A stretch of 64,000 nucleotides of DNA from Mesobacterium_A sp034670065 (lineage in GTDB: Bacteria; Pseudomonadota; Alphaproteobacteria; Rhodobacterales; Rhodobacteraceae), in NCBI GenBank assembly GCA_034670065.1, contig JAXMOG010000006.1:124001-188000 (forward strand), in the 5' to 3' direction. This document shows, in pieces, positions 44,155 through 53,035 of this stretch; the first letter of the stretch is position 1; each line of letters opens with the position of its first letter. A model generated the notes under the pieces. It did not search any database. It saw only the letters and a program-made list of their open reading frames with translations, and had not been told where the DNA came from. A program made the position numbers and the translations under genes.

Positions 44155-44667
44155 TTAACCACCATTCCCAAAATCGGCAGTGGTCACAACATCATCGCCG
44201 TTGCGATCCATATTTGAGAACCAAGTTGGGACGGCCTGTAAAAACTCTTCGCGGGTAACCTGACCGTTGCCATCGGCATCTGTGAATTCTCGTAGCATAC
44301 CATTGGCTGGGTTGCGCTGTCCGTTACCATGGCCCGCGCCTTGTTTCCCCTGTCCCTGACCTTTCCCCTGGCCTTGGCCTTTACCCTGACCTTGGCCCTG
44401 ATTTTGGCCACCAAAGCCGTTTTCTTCCATGTCTTGGGCGCGAGCTTCGTCAAACAGATCGTGCTCTTCGGCATCCAGAACGCCATCGTCATTGGCGTCG
44501 AAGGTCAAAAACACGTCTCCGCGCCGCTCTGTTGCTTCTTCCAAGGTGACTTGACCGTCACCGTCCAAATCCCAGTTTTCAACAAAATGAGCACCGGGAT
44601 TGCCGTTTTGAGCCATAGCGAGTGCTGGCGTTAGAACTATTAGGCCGATTGCGAGGGTACGGAGCAT
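44155..44667 (-). CDS. exported EF-hand protein with GQGQGK repeats
   Basis: A 170-residue secreted or periplasmic calcium-binding protein: signal peptide (TLAIGLIVLTPALAMAQ), two EF-hands (loops DLDGDGQVTLEE and DANDDGVLDAEE), a Gln/Gly/Lys low-complexity tract of about 30 residues, and two more EF-hand-like loops (DADGNGQVTREE, DRNGDDVVTTAD; the last is less regular). ATG 44667 is preceded by AAAGGAAAG; the upstream start at 44697 is not needed. Role unknown. Confidence 0.85.
   Translation of the reverse strand: MLRTLAIGLIVLTPALAMAQNGNPGAHFVENWDLDGDGQVTLEEATERRGDVFLTFDANDDGVLDAEEHDLFDEARAQDMEENGFGGQNQGQGQGKGQGQGKGQGQGKQGAGHGNGQRNPANGMLREFTDADGNGQVTREEFLQAVPTWFSNMDRNGDDVVTTADFGNGG
44317..44406 (-). 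repeat. tandem GQGQGK-coding repeat in the EF-hand gene
   Basis: The codons for about 30 residues rich in Gln, Gly and Lys form a direct 18-bp-like repeat unit (GQGQGK three times). It separates the EF-hand pairs and is a likely site of length variation. Confidence 0.7.
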
Positions 44668-44794
44668 CTGCTTTCCTTTATATTCTTTTGCTTGCATGTG
44701 TTATACGGAAGCAAACTCAGTTTCTGTCGGTATAGAATGTCGCAGCAGACAAAAGACCGGCGGGCGTTTGGCCGCGCCGGTGTAAGCACTCGGG

Positions 44795-45130
44795 TTAAGC
44801 TGAAAGTTCATCAAAGTTTTCAAGAGCCTGCGCGGCGTACATCAGGCCTGGCCCCCCAGCCATTTGAATGGCGGTACCCAAAACTTCGGTCACTTCTTCC
44901 CGCGTTGCACCCAGACGGATAAGAGCGTTCATATGCGACGTGATACAAGCGTCGCAGCGCATCGCGACAGCGATACCAAGGGCCACAAATTCTTTTTGTT
45001 TGGTTTCCAAGGCGCCTTTGGCCGACGCGGCCTGTTCCATAGCGACGAACCCGGCAAAGGTGTCTGGCATTGCCTTGCGCAGATTGCGCAGTTGGTTGCG
45101 TTTTCTGGAGAGTTTTTCGGGGGCAGACAT
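44795..45130 (-). CDS. carboxymuconolactone decarboxylase/AhpD-family protein
   Basis: A 111-residue all-helical protein. The redox motif CDACITSH (CxxC with following His) and KQKEFVALGIAVAM identify the AhpD-like group, which has peroxidase-linked activity in some members. AGGAG precedes the ATG. Neighbours do not suggest a specific pathway; true carboxymuconolactone decarboxylase activity is unlikely with the CxxC. Confidence 0.88.
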   Translation of the reverse strand: MSAPEKLSRKRNQLRNLRKAMPDTFAGFVAMEQAASAKGALETKQKEFVALGIAVAMRCDACITSHMNALIRLGATREEVTEVLGTAIQMAGGPGLMYAAQALENFDELSA

Positions 45131-45431
45131 ATATTACTCCTAAGATGTGTTTTCATCTCAAGACCATGTCTGTGGCGGTCCGGCTTTGATCCGGATCAGA
45201 AAAGTTGCGGATTTGGGGGGCGTTTGTTTTTGGTGCGACGGTCGAAATCAGAAGTCGAAGCGACAGCTATCGCGCCCGATTGGTTCGGTAGACCGACCCA
45301 GCGAATTGCGCCTGAATACGGGACGGTTCCAGCATCAGGACACAGTCCCTTCATTTGGGGGAGGGCGTGGGATGGCTCTGCAGTTCGGGACAGCCTGCGC
45401 GTATGTCGTTTAGGAAACATGACCTGCAACG
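45131..45431. other. intergenic region, no gene recognised
   Basis: About 300 bp between two minus-strand genes. It should contain the promoter of the AhpD-like gene and the tail of mcd transcription. Open frames here lack ribosome sites and family-like composition. Confidence 0.45.
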
Positions 45432-45464
45432 AAAAACGCCGCGCTGTGGTCATGCGCGGCGTTT
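45432..45464 (-). terminator. intrinsic terminator after mcd
   Basis: Stem AAACGCCGCG / CGCGGCGTTT (10 bp) with an 11-nt loop; on the minus strand it runs into a T tract. It starts 20 nt past the stop codon. Confidence 0.85.
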
Positions 45465-45483
45465 CAATGGTCTGGTATGAGGG

Positions 45484-47172
45484 TTAGCTTAACAAACGGC
45501 GCGCGATCACCTGCGCCTGAATTTCGGCAGCACCTTCAAAGATATTCAGGATACGCGCGTCACACAGGATGCGGCTGATCTTGTATTCCAAGGCAAAGCC
45601 ATTGCCGCCGTGGATTTGTAGCGCGTTGTCTGCCGATGCCCAGGCCACTCGGGCTCCCAACAGCTTGGCCATACCGGCTTCTAGGTCGCACCGGCGGTCG
45701 TGGTCTTTTTCCCACGCAGAGAAGTAGGTCAGCTGGCGCGATACCATGATTTCCACCGCCATCATGGCCAGTTTGTTGGCCACGCGCGGGAAGTCGATCA
45801 GCGACTTGCCGAATTGCTTACGATCTTCGGCATATTGCATGCCAACATCCAGCGCGGCCTGTGCAACGCCAATGGCGCGCGCAGCGGTTTGAATGCGGGC
45901 GCTTTCGAATGTCTGCATCAATTGCTTGAAACCTTGACCTTCGACGCCACCCAAAAGGTTTTCACCTTTGACATGGAAGTTGTCGAAGCCCAGTTCGTAT
46001 TCTTTCATGCCGCGATAGCCCAAAACCTCAATCTCACCGCCTGTCATGCCGTCAGTGGGGAAGGGGGTTTCATCCGTTCCGGGGGTCTTTTCCGCCAGAA
46101 ACATGGACAAGCCTTTGTAATCCGATGTGGTTGGATCAGTCCGGGTCAGCAGGGTCATCACATGGGCGCGGGCCGCGTGGGTGATCCATGTTTTGTTGCC
46201 GGTGACTTTATAGTCGCCGTTGTCATCCTTTACGGCGCGGGTGCGCAGAGAGCCAAGGTCAGACCCCGTGTTTGGTTCGGTGAAAACAGCCGTCGGCAAG
46301 ATTTCGGCACTGGCGATTTTGGGCAGCCATTGCTCTTTCTGTGCGTTGGTCCCGCCACAGATGATCAACTCTGCCGCGATTTCTGAACGGGTGCCCAAAG
46401 ACCCCACGCCGATATAGCCGCGCGACAATTCCTCTGAAACCACAACCATAGAGGCTTTGGACAGGCCAAAGCCGCCAAATTCTTCGGGGATGGTCAGACC
46501 AAAGACACCCATTTCGGCCAGTTCCTCGATGATTTCCATCGGGATCAGTTCGTCTTTCAGATGCCAGTCATGGGCGTGCGGTTCTACCTTCTCTACTGCG
46601 AAGCGGCGGAACTGCTCACGGATCATCTCCAGCTCTTCGTCGAGACCGGATTTGCCCACCGTAATTTCGGCCGACCGTTCCTGCATCAGCTGAACCAGCC
46701 GCAAACGAGCCGCTTGGGTATTAGCGGTTTGCGTCAGGGTCATAACCGCGTCGGTCATCAGGCCGCGCTGGTCGTCTTGCGACAGACCCATGTCTTGCAG
46801 GCGAACAACTTCGCCTTGGTTCATCTGGATGCCGCCGTATATCTGCCAAAGGTACTCACCAAAGGCGATTTGGTGCAGCAATTGTTCCACTTCGCCAAAC
46901 TGGCCATTGCCAGACAGCCGTTCGGCCCAGTTCTGCATCTGACGCAGGGATTCAACGTAAGTCGCCAGCCATGCCAGCCCATGTGCGGCGGTTTGGTTGG
47001 CTTCTAGAACTGCGCCAGAAACACGGCCGTCGACTGTCACAATATCGCGGACCCGATTGATGGCGGTTTCCAATATCTGCTCTGCAGGGAGGACCGCCGC
47101 TTTGGTCAGGGTCAGTAGATCCGGCAGAACAATGCTGTCTGCGGTGGGGAGGTCCTGTCCATCATGTGCCAT
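45484..47172 (-). CDS. mcd: (2S)-methylsuccinyl-CoA dehydrogenase
   Basis: A 562-residue acyl-CoA dehydrogenase with about 150 extra N-terminal residues, the size and shape of Mcd, which oxidises methylsuccinyl-CoA to mesaconyl-CoA in the ethylmalonyl-CoA pathway. The N-terminal segment (RVSGAVLEANQTAAHGLAWLATYVESLR) and the FAD-domain motifs (AVFTEPNTGSDLGSLRTRA, YQIHGGNGF-like LQIHGGNGFALEY) fit. Presence of ccr and ecm in the same window supports Mcd rather than a generic long acyl-CoA dehydrogenase. AGGAAG precedes the ATG. Electrons would go to ETF (57-58.7 kb). A TGCGAAAT-type motif lies 37-44 bp upstream. Confidence 0.92.
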   Translation of the reverse strand: MAHDGQDLPTADSIVLPDLLTLTKAAVLPAEQILETAINRVRDIVTVDGRVSGAVLEANQTAAHGLAWLATYVESLRQMQNWAERLSGNGQFGEVEQLLHQIAFGEYLWQIYGGIQMNQGEVVRLQDMGLSQDDQRGLMTDAVMTLTQTANTQAARLRLVQLMQERSAEITVGKSGLDEELEMIREQFRRFAVEKVEPHAHDWHLKDELIPMEIIEELAEMGVFGLTIPEEFGGFGLSKASMVVVSEELSRGYIGVGSLGTRSEIAAELIICGGTNAQKEQWLPKIASAEILPTAVFTEPNTGSDLGSLRTRAVKDDNGDYKVTGNKTWITHAARAHVMTLLTRTDPTTSDYKGLSMFLAEKTPGTDETPFPTDGMTGGEIEVLGYRGMKEYELGFDNFHVKGENLLGGVEGQGFKQLMQTFESARIQTAARAIGVAQAALDVGMQYAEDRKQFGKSLIDFPRVANKLAMMAVEIMVSRQLTYFSAWEKDHDRRCDLEAGMAKLLGARVAWASADNALQIHGGNGFALEYKISRILCDARILNIFEGAAEIQAQVIARRLLS

Positions 47173-47208
47173 GAATCACTTCCTATTTTGCTGCACTACC
47201 ACATAGGC

Positions 47209-47216
47209 ATTTCGCA
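47209..47216 (-). promoter_or_regulatory. TGCGAAAT motif upstream of mcd
   Basis: Minus-strand TGCGAAAT, matching the motif near ecm and ccr. Next to it is GTTGC-GCT-GCAAC, a short palindrome. Binding by a common regulator is inference. Confidence 0.3.
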
Positions 47217-47329
47217 GTTGCAGCGCAACAAAAATACGAATGCTGCGGTTATTTTGTTCAATAATTGCGTCCTAATTTTGACCGGCGACCGCGCTGGCTT
47301 TTTTCCGGCAGGCGGTCTATCGGTTGATC

Positions 47330-48097
47330 ATGACACAGTTTTTCTCTGAATTCGGGCTGTTTACAGTTGTTTTGGCGTTTGCCGTCACTTGGGGCGCCGG
47401 AATGGTTAAGGGAATTGTGGGCTTTGCGATGCCCATGATCATGATCTCTGTGTTGGGTGGTTTTTTGCCACCGGATGTGGCGCTTGCAGCATTGTTGATT
47501 CCCACCTTGGTCTCGAATGGCATTCAGGCGCTGCGCCAGGGGCCCGCGGCGGCTTGGCAATCGATGAAACGGTTTCGTGTCTATATGCTGTGTGGGCTGG
47601 TTACGATGATCCTGTCCGCCCAATTGGTGGCCGTAGTTCCAATTAAGGTGCTGCTGCTGCTGATCGGTGTGCCTGTGGCGTTGTTTGCAGTGACGCAATT
47701 GATGGGGCGGCATTTGACCTTGCCAAAGGGCAAGGACTTGCGGATCGAAGCGGCCATTGGCGCGTTCGCCGGGTTCATCGGGGGCTTCTCGGGGGTGTGG
47801 GGCCCGCCGACCGTGGCTTATCTGACGGCGCTGGATACGGAAAAGCGCGAACAAATGCGGGTGCAGGGTGTGATCTATGGCCTGGGCGCGGTGGCTTTGA
47901 CCTCGGCGCATTTCGGGTCAGGCGTGCTAAACACGCTGACACTGCCCTTTTCCATTGTTCTGGTTGTGCCGGCTGTTCTTGGCATGTGGTTGGGCGGGCG
48001 CATTCAGGACCGGATAGACCAAGCGTTGTTCAGACATTTAACGCTGATCGTTTTGTTGGTGGCCGGGCTGAACCTGATCCGGCGGGCGCTTTTCTAA
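47330..48097 (+). CDS. TauE/SafE-family membrane permease
   Basis: A 255-residue integral membrane protein with about eight hydrophobic helices and two repeats each marked by Gly-rich starts (GAGMVKGIVGFAMPM and FAGFIGGFSGVWGPPTV), typical of the TauE/SafE sulfonate/sulfite exporter family. The substrate may be a sulfur-containing anion. ATG 47330 is preferred over the TTG six nt upstream. Divergent from mcd and convergent with the secreted-protein gene. Confidence 0.88.
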   Translation: MTQFFSEFGLFTVVLAFAVTWGAGMVKGIVGFAMPMIMISVLGGFLPPDVALAALLIPTLVSNGIQALRQGPAAAWQSMKRFRVYMLCGLVTMILSAQLVAVVPIKVLLLLIGVPVALFAVTQLMGRHLTLPKGKDLRIEAAIGAFAGFIGGFSGVWGPPTVAYLTALDTEKREQMRVQGVIYGLGAVALTSAHFGSGVLNTLTLPFSIVLVVPAVLGMWLGGRIQDRIDQALFRHLTLIVLLVAGLNLIRRALF

Positions 48098-48108
48098 GCG
48101 CCGCGTGT
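48085..48108 (+). terminator. hairpin at the 3' end of the TauE gene
   Basis: GGCGCTT / AAGCGCC (7 bp, 4-nt loop) overlaps the stop codon and is followed by GCGTGTTTT. Weak T tract; plausible terminator. Confidence 0.45.
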
Positions 48109-48109
48109 T

Positions 48110-48652
48110 TTAAGACAGCAAAGACGGGCCTTCGCAAAGCTGGATCGAAAACGGAGATTGTTCTGGTGGGACAACCTGAAAGGTCTTCTGGATAACGATT
48201 TCACCGTCCAGTTCGATCTGCATGATCCAAGTGCCCAGTTCCATTTCATAGGCATCGTCAAAGCTGAATTGGCTCAGCGAAATGTCATCGCTTTGAACCA
48301 TAACCGGATAGCGTTCGGCAGAGACCGGAGGCGTGCCAAACGGCGGGTGCGTTACAAGAACATAGGCGATGGCCGGTTCCATTTGCTGATCAAAGCGGAA
48401 GCGTAATCCAAAGGAGATATCCAGTTCCGCCGGCACAACAGTTGTGCTGGCGATCATCCTAGGGCGACCTTCGATCAGATTTATGGCGCCGCGCTGCGTT
48501 TCTGGAGCAGCTTCCTGACCGATTGTCTTGCTGGGGCAGTAGATGCCGAATTCCTGCAAATACATCGGTTCTGAAACGAAATCACCGGCCCCGCCAAAAG
48601 CGGAGCCAGTGTTCAGGGCCAAAAGGCCCAAAATGGCGACAGTGAAACGCAT
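48110..48652 (-). CDS. exported protein of unknown function coupled to pckA
   Basis: A 180-residue protein with a signal peptide (FTVAILGLLALNTGSAF) and a beta-rich mature domain with two cysteines (FGIYCPSK and IQLCEG) that could form a disulfide. It resembles DUF3859-type periplasmic proteins by eye, but I am not certain. Its ATG overlaps the pckA stop by one base (TGATG), indicating re-initiation after pckA. Function unknown. Alternative start TTG at 48655 adds one residue. Confidence 0.7.
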   Translation of the reverse strand: MRFTVAILGLLALNTGSAFGGAGDFVSEPMYLQEFGIYCPSKTIGQEAAPETQRGAINLIEGRPRMIASTTVVPAELDISFGLRFRFDQQMEPAIAYVLVTHPPFGTPPVSAERYPVMVQSDDISLSQFSFDDAYEMELGTWIMQIELDGEIVIQKTFQVVPPEQSPFSIQLCEGPSLLS

Positions 48653-50250
48653 CAACCGATTGCGGCGGCTTTCACGTCTTCGTCGATATACGGCACGTAT
48701 TGGTCGAAGTTCCCAGCGAACATCTGAACCAATTTCTGCGCCTGAGCATCATAGGCTGCTTTGTCGTCCCAAGTCTTGCGTGGGTCCAACAGCATATCCG
48801 GAACACCTTCGACAGCGACTGGAACGTCGAAACCAAAGTTCGGGTCCTTGCGGAACTCTACTTCTGCCAGCTTGCCAGACAATGCGGCAGTCAGCAGGGC
48901 GCGAGTGGCCTTGATAGGCATCCGTGATCCGGTGCCGTATGCGCCACCAGTCCAGCCGGTGTTCACAAGCCAGCAAGTTGCACCATGCTTGGCGATCTTT
49001 TCGCGCAGCAAGTTACCATACGCTTCTGGACGGCGCGGCATGAAAGGTGCGCCAAAGCATGTCGAGAAAGTTGGCTCTGGCTCTGTAACGCCACGCTCGG
49101 TGCCTGCCACCTTAGAGGTGAAGCCAGACAGGAAGTGATACATCGCCTGTGCCGGGGTCAACCGAGCAATCGGAGGCAAAACACCAAAGGCGTCGCATGT
49201 CAGCATGATGATGTTTTTGGGATGACCACCAAGCGCGGTTTCCGAAGCATTAGAGATGTATTCCAGCGGGTAGGCACAGCGCATGTTGGCTGTCAGGCTG
49301 TCATCATCAAAGTTCAGATCGAATGTCTCGGGATCGAACGTCATGTTTTCCACAACCGTGCCGAACTTCGACGTGGTCGCGTAGATTTCTGGCTCTGCTT
49401 CGGCGCTTAGGTTGATCGTTTTGGCATAGCAGCCGCCTTCGAAGTTGAAGGTGCCACGATCAGACCAGCCATGTTCATCATCGCCAATCAGCACACGGTC
49501 TGGATCAGCGGACAGGGTGGTTTTACCGGTGCCGGACAGGCCAAAGAAGACGGCGGTGTCGACAGGGTTACCCTTGGCGTGGTTGGCAGAGCAGTGCATC
49601 GCCATGATGCCTTTGCCGGGCAGGATATAGTTCAGCAGTGTGAAAATCGATTTCTTGTTCTCACCTGCGTATTCCGTGCCACCAATCAGGATCAGCTTCT
49701 TGTCGAAGTTCATCGCGATGACGGTTTCACTGCGGCAGTTGTGACGTTCTGGGTTGGCCTGGAACGTTGGGCAGTTGATAACCGTGAAGTCCGCTGTGAA
49801 TGTATCCAGATCTTCACGCGCCGGGCGGCGCATCATGTGACGGATGAACAGATTGTGCCAAGCAAGCTCTGTCACAAAACGAACATCAATGGCATGTCTG
49901 GGATCAGCACCGCCTGTCAGGTCTTGAACGAAATATTCGCCACCCTTCATGTGCTCCAGCATGTCAGCGTGAAGGTTGTCAAAACCTTCGGGGGACATTG
50001 CTGCGTTATTTTCCCACCAGATTGTGTCTGCCACAGTGTCAGTTTTGACAACGTGTTTGTCCTTCGGGGAGCGACCGGTGAACTTGCCCGTAGTCACAAG
50101 GAACGCACCGCCCTTGCCCAACGTGCCTTCACCATTTTTCAACGCAGATTCAATCAGCGCTGGCTCCATGAGGTTATAATAGACATTGCCCAACCCTTCG
50201 ATCCCCTGATCTTCAAGGCGGAATTCCGGGTTCACCCGTCCAAATGTCAT
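48652..50250 (-). CDS. pckA: phosphoenolpyruvate carboxykinase (ATP)
   Basis: A 532-residue gluconeogenic enzyme converting oxaloacetate and ATP to PEP and CO2. ATP-PEPCK marks: FFGLSGTGKTTLSAD (kinase-1a), GDDEHGWSDRGTFNFEGGCYAK (kinase-2 and metal site, shown here in parts) and the LVNTGWTGGAYG region. Divergent from chvI, as is typical in alphaproteobacteria, with a shared 347-bp control region. Needed for growth on acetate or other C2-C4 acids fed by the ethylmalonyl-CoA pathway. Confidence 0.98.
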   Translation of the reverse strand: MTFGRVNPEFRLEDQGIEGLGNVYYNLMEPALIESALKNGEGTLGKGGAFLVTTGKFTGRSPKDKHVVKTDTVADTIWWENNAAMSPEGFDNLHADMLEHMKGGEYFVQDLTGGADPRHAIDVRFVTELAWHNLFIRHMMRRPAREDLDTFTADFTVINCPTFQANPERHNCRSETVIAMNFDKKLILIGGTEYAGENKKSIFTLLNYILPGKGIMAMHCSANHAKGNPVDTAVFFGLSGTGKTTLSADPDRVLIGDDEHGWSDRGTFNFEGGCYAKTINLSAEAEPEIYATTSKFGTVVENMTFDPETFDLNFDDDSLTANMRCAYPLEYISNASETALGGHPKNIIMLTCDAFGVLPPIARLTPAQAMYHFLSGFTSKVAGTERGVTEPEPTFSTCFGAPFMPRRPEAYGNLLREKIAKHGATCWLVNTGWTGGAYGTGSRMPIKATRALLTAALSGKLAEVEFRKDPNFGFDVPVAVEGVPDMLLDPRKTWDDKAAYDAQAQKLVQMFAGNFDQYVPYIDEDVKAAAIG

Positions 50251-50597
50251 TAGCCAAGCTCCTGTAGCCGCTTGTTTGCAGCGGTAATATCGTTAGGTGA
50301 CGCTCATTGCGACGCCTCCCCGTCCGCGACGCGCAGCGGGTGGCTTTGTTTCTATCATGGTGGTTTGTGGCATGAACAGGACGCAATCGCGCAGTTAGCG
50401 ATACCACTTTAACTTTAGCGCAACCAACTTCGGTGCTCATGACTGAACTGAGGCAATTTAGTCATTCCTTGATTTTTTTTACGCCAAATCTGGGGGGAAG
50501 GCTTGGCTGATTCGCGGTTAGGGATTGTTGTAAACGTACAAAGTCGCCATAAAGGCCAAAAAAAATAGATAACTCGAGCAGAATAAGGAACATAAGC
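50251..50597. promoter_or_regulatory. divergent control region between pckA and chvI
   Basis: About 350 bp without coding potential. It must contain both promoters. AT-rich segments lie near 50460-50590. No operator can be assigned with confidence by eye. Confidence 0.5.
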
Positions 50598-51299
50598 ATG
50601 TCCAAAATCGCCCTAGTGGACGATGACAGAAACATTCTGACATCCGTATCCATGACCCTGGAGGCAGAGGGTTTTGAGGTCGACACATATAATGACGGTC
50701 AAGCCGCGCTTGACGCGTTCAATAAAAAGCTGCCGGATATGGCCGTTTTCGACATCAAGATGCCCCGCATGGACGGAATGGACCTGCTTCAGCGCGTCCG
50801 CCAGAAAACCGCGATGCCAGTCATTTTCCTGACATCCAAAGATGATGAGATCGACGAAGTTCTGGGCCTGCGTATGGGTGCGGATGACTACGTGAAGAAA
50901 CCCTTCTCGCAGCGCTTGTTGGTAGAGCGTATTCGCGCTTTGCTGCGTCGTCAGGAAGCCATTTCCGGTGACATCGTTGGCACCACCGAAGAAACCAAAG
51001 TGATGGTTCGAGGTAACCTGTCGATGGATCCCCTGCGCCACGCCGTGACGTGGAAAGGTTTGGAAGTTTCCCTGACCGTGACCGAATTCCTGTTGCTGCA
51101 AGCACTGGCACAGCGTCCGGGTTTCGTGAAATCCCGCGATCAGCTGATGGATGTTGCATACGACGATCAGGTCTATGTTGATGACCGCACGATCGACAGC
51201 CATATCAAGCGTCTGCGCAAGAAAATGCGTTCGGTCGATCCGGAATTTTCGGCAATCGAAACGCTGTATGGCATCGGCTACCGTTACAACGAAGAATAA
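50598..51299 (+). CDS. chvI: response regulator ChvI
   Basis: A 233-residue OmpR/PhoB-type regulator. Receiver with acidic DD pair at 8-9, phospho-acceptor Asp52 (MAVFDIKMPRMDG) and Lys near 104 (DDYVKKPFS); the C-terminal winged helix has TVTEFLLLQALAQRPGFVKSRDQLMD. ChvI responds to acid or envelope stress through ChvG and controls envelope and metabolic genes in alphaproteobacteria. Upstream of chvG by 3 nt; divergent from pckA. Confidence 0.96.
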   Translation: MSKIALVDDDRNILTSVSMTLEAEGFEVDTYNDGQAALDAFNKKLPDMAVFDIKMPRMDGMDLLQRVRQKTAMPVIFLTSKDDEIDEVLGLRMGADDYVKKPFSQRLLVERIRALLRRQEAISGDIVGTTEETKVMVRGNLSMDPLRHAVTWKGLEVSLTVTEFLLLQALAQRPGFVKSRDQLMDVAYDDQVYVDDRTIDSHIKRLRKKMRSVDPEFSAIETLYGIGYRYNEE

Positions 51300-51302
51300 A
51301 CT

Positions 51303-53027
51303 ATGGCGCTGGCCGAAAGGTTTAACATGCGCGACAGGGGTGGCAACGACCACGATGCGGATGTTGTCCTGGGCGACGATTGGGTTGCACCAGACAGCAC
51401 CGTTGAAAAAGAAATGCAGGCCAGCCGGGCTCGGCGTGGCCTCTTTTCCCTTAACCGCTCTCCGCTGACGCGGAAGATCATCACGTTCAACCTGATTGCG
51501 TTGAACGTGTTGGTTGCGGGTATTCTGTATCTAAATTCTTCACGTGACAGTCTGGCTGTGCAGCGCGTGAATAGTATGGTGACCGAAGTTGAATTGATCG
51601 CCGATGTTTTTGAGGCGCAATTGCAACCGACTGTGCCGGTCAAGCTGGGCCAAGACCCAACGCTGGACGTGGACGCAACGCTGGCGTCGTTGGATTTGCC
51701 TGTCGGTGAGAAAGTACTGATCTTTGACAACGCCGGTTTTCTGGTGGGCGAAGGCGAAGGCACCCAAGTTACCACAATCCTGACCGAGGATGGCGATACT
51801 GAAAAGCCCACGGTCATTACAGATTTTCTGGACGGTGTTTGGCAAAAGCTGGGTGGTTTGATCCGCATTTTTGACGACAGTTCCGATGTGTCGCTGGAAG
51901 AGCGGCTGCGTGAGCAGTTTCAGTCCGGCGATCCCGGTGAAACGCGCGTAACCAATGGCACCAGCGCTGCGGGTAAAACCTTGTTTACCGCGGTCTCTCC
52001 GATCCGGCAGGGCAGCAACATCATTGGCACTGTTGGCCTTGCCGCGCCAGCAGAAGAGATCGACGCGGCTGTTTCGGCAGAGCGCGAGCGCGTGTTGCAA
52101 ATGTTTGTCATCGCGACGCTGGTCTCGATTGGCCTGTCTCTGGTTCTGGCATCCACCATTGCCAACCCGATTTCCGATTTGGCCGATGCTGCGGAAATTG
52201 GCCGCGATAGAAACCGTGCCAATGCATCCAAGGGCAGAATTCGTATTCCTGACCTTACAGCCCGGCCCGATGAAATTGGACGATTGTCCGGTGCGCTGCG
52301 TGGGATGGTTGGCGCGCTGTATGATCGAATTGACAGCAATGAACAGTTCGCCGCTGACGTTGCGCATGAACTCAAGAACCCGTTGGCGTCTTTGCGATCT
52401 GCCGTTGGCAGTTTGCGGATGGTCAAAAAGCCAGAACATCGCACAAAGCTGTTGGACGTGATCGACCATGATGTGCGTCGTCTGGACCGGCTGGTCACGG
52501 ATATCTCGAACGCATCGCGTCTGGATAGCGAACTGGTCAAGGAAGAAGAGGTTTCCTTTAACCTTCTGGGTATGCTGGACAACCTGTCACAGTTCCTTGG
52601 AGAAGACGCTCGCAAGAAAGGGATCGAGTTCATCACGGACCTTCCGGATAGTCCGATCCCGATTAACGGTCTGGAAGCACGGCTGGCGCAGGTGTTTGTA
52701 AACCTGATCACCAATGCCATCAGTTTCTGTGAAGATGGCGATGCCATTCGCATTTGGGCGCGTCGACGTGACAACCGTGTTTTGGTGGTGGTCGAAGACA
52801 CCGGTCCGGGTATTCCCGAAGAGGCCCTGTCAAAAATCTTCAAGCGTTTCTACACCTCGCGGCCAACCGGCGATTTCGGGAACAACTCTGGCTTGGGCCT
52901 GGCGATTTCAAAACAAATTGTCGAAGCGCATGGCGGTGTTATCTGGGCCGAAAATATTCGCCCCGCAGAAGAAGATGATGAGACCCGGCCACTGGGCGCA
53001 CGCTTTGTCGTGGGTCTGCCAGTCTGA
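51303..53027 (+). CDS. chvG: sensor histidine kinase ChvG
   Basis: A 574-residue membrane kinase. Membrane helices at about 60-80 (ITFNLIALNVLVAGILYL) and near 265-285 (FVIATLVSIGLSLVLAS) enclose a periplasmic sensor domain of about 180 residues; then HAMP, the H-box ADVAHELKNPLASLRSA (His is phosphorylated), N-box NLITNAISFCEDG and ATP motifs EDTGPGIPEEAL, NNSGLGLAISK. An alternative ATG at 51327 would shorten the cytosolic leader. Partner of ChvI, gene adjacent. Confidence 0.95.
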   Translation: MALAERFNMRDRGGNDHDADVVLGDDWVAPDSTVEKEMQASRARRGLFSLNRSPLTRKIITFNLIALNVLVAGILYLNSSRDSLAVQRVNSMVTEVELIADVFEAQLQPTVPVKLGQDPTLDVDATLASLDLPVGEKVLIFDNAGFLVGEGEGTQVTTILTEDGDTEKPTVITDFLDGVWQKLGGLIRIFDDSSDVSLEERLREQFQSGDPGETRVTNGTSAAGKTLFTAVSPIRQGSNIIGTVGLAAPAEEIDAAVSAERERVLQMFVIATLVSIGLSLVLASTIANPISDLADAAEIGRDRNRANASKGRIRIPDLTARPDEIGRLSGALRGMVGALYDRIDSNEQFAADVAHELKNPLASLRSAVGSLRMVKKPEHRTKLLDVIDHDVRRLDRLVTDISNASRLDSELVKEEEVSFNLLGMLDNLSQFLGEDARKKGIEFITDLPDSPIPINGLEARLAQVFVNLITNAISFCEDGDAIRIWARRRDNRVLVVVEDTGPGIPEEALSKIFKRFYTSRPTGDFGNNSGLGLAISKQIVEAHGGVIWAENIRPAEEDDETRPLGARFVVGLPV

Positions 53028-53035
53028 TCCCGCCA

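Noticed and set aside
47258..47911. 217-codon minus-strand open frame opposite the TauE/SafE gene
   Set aside because: His/Arg/Gln-rich antisense translation of a membrane-protein gene; not credible.
51540..52469. 309-codon minus-strand open frame opposite chvG
   Set aside because: Antisense of a clear histidine kinase with all motifs; no family features of its own.
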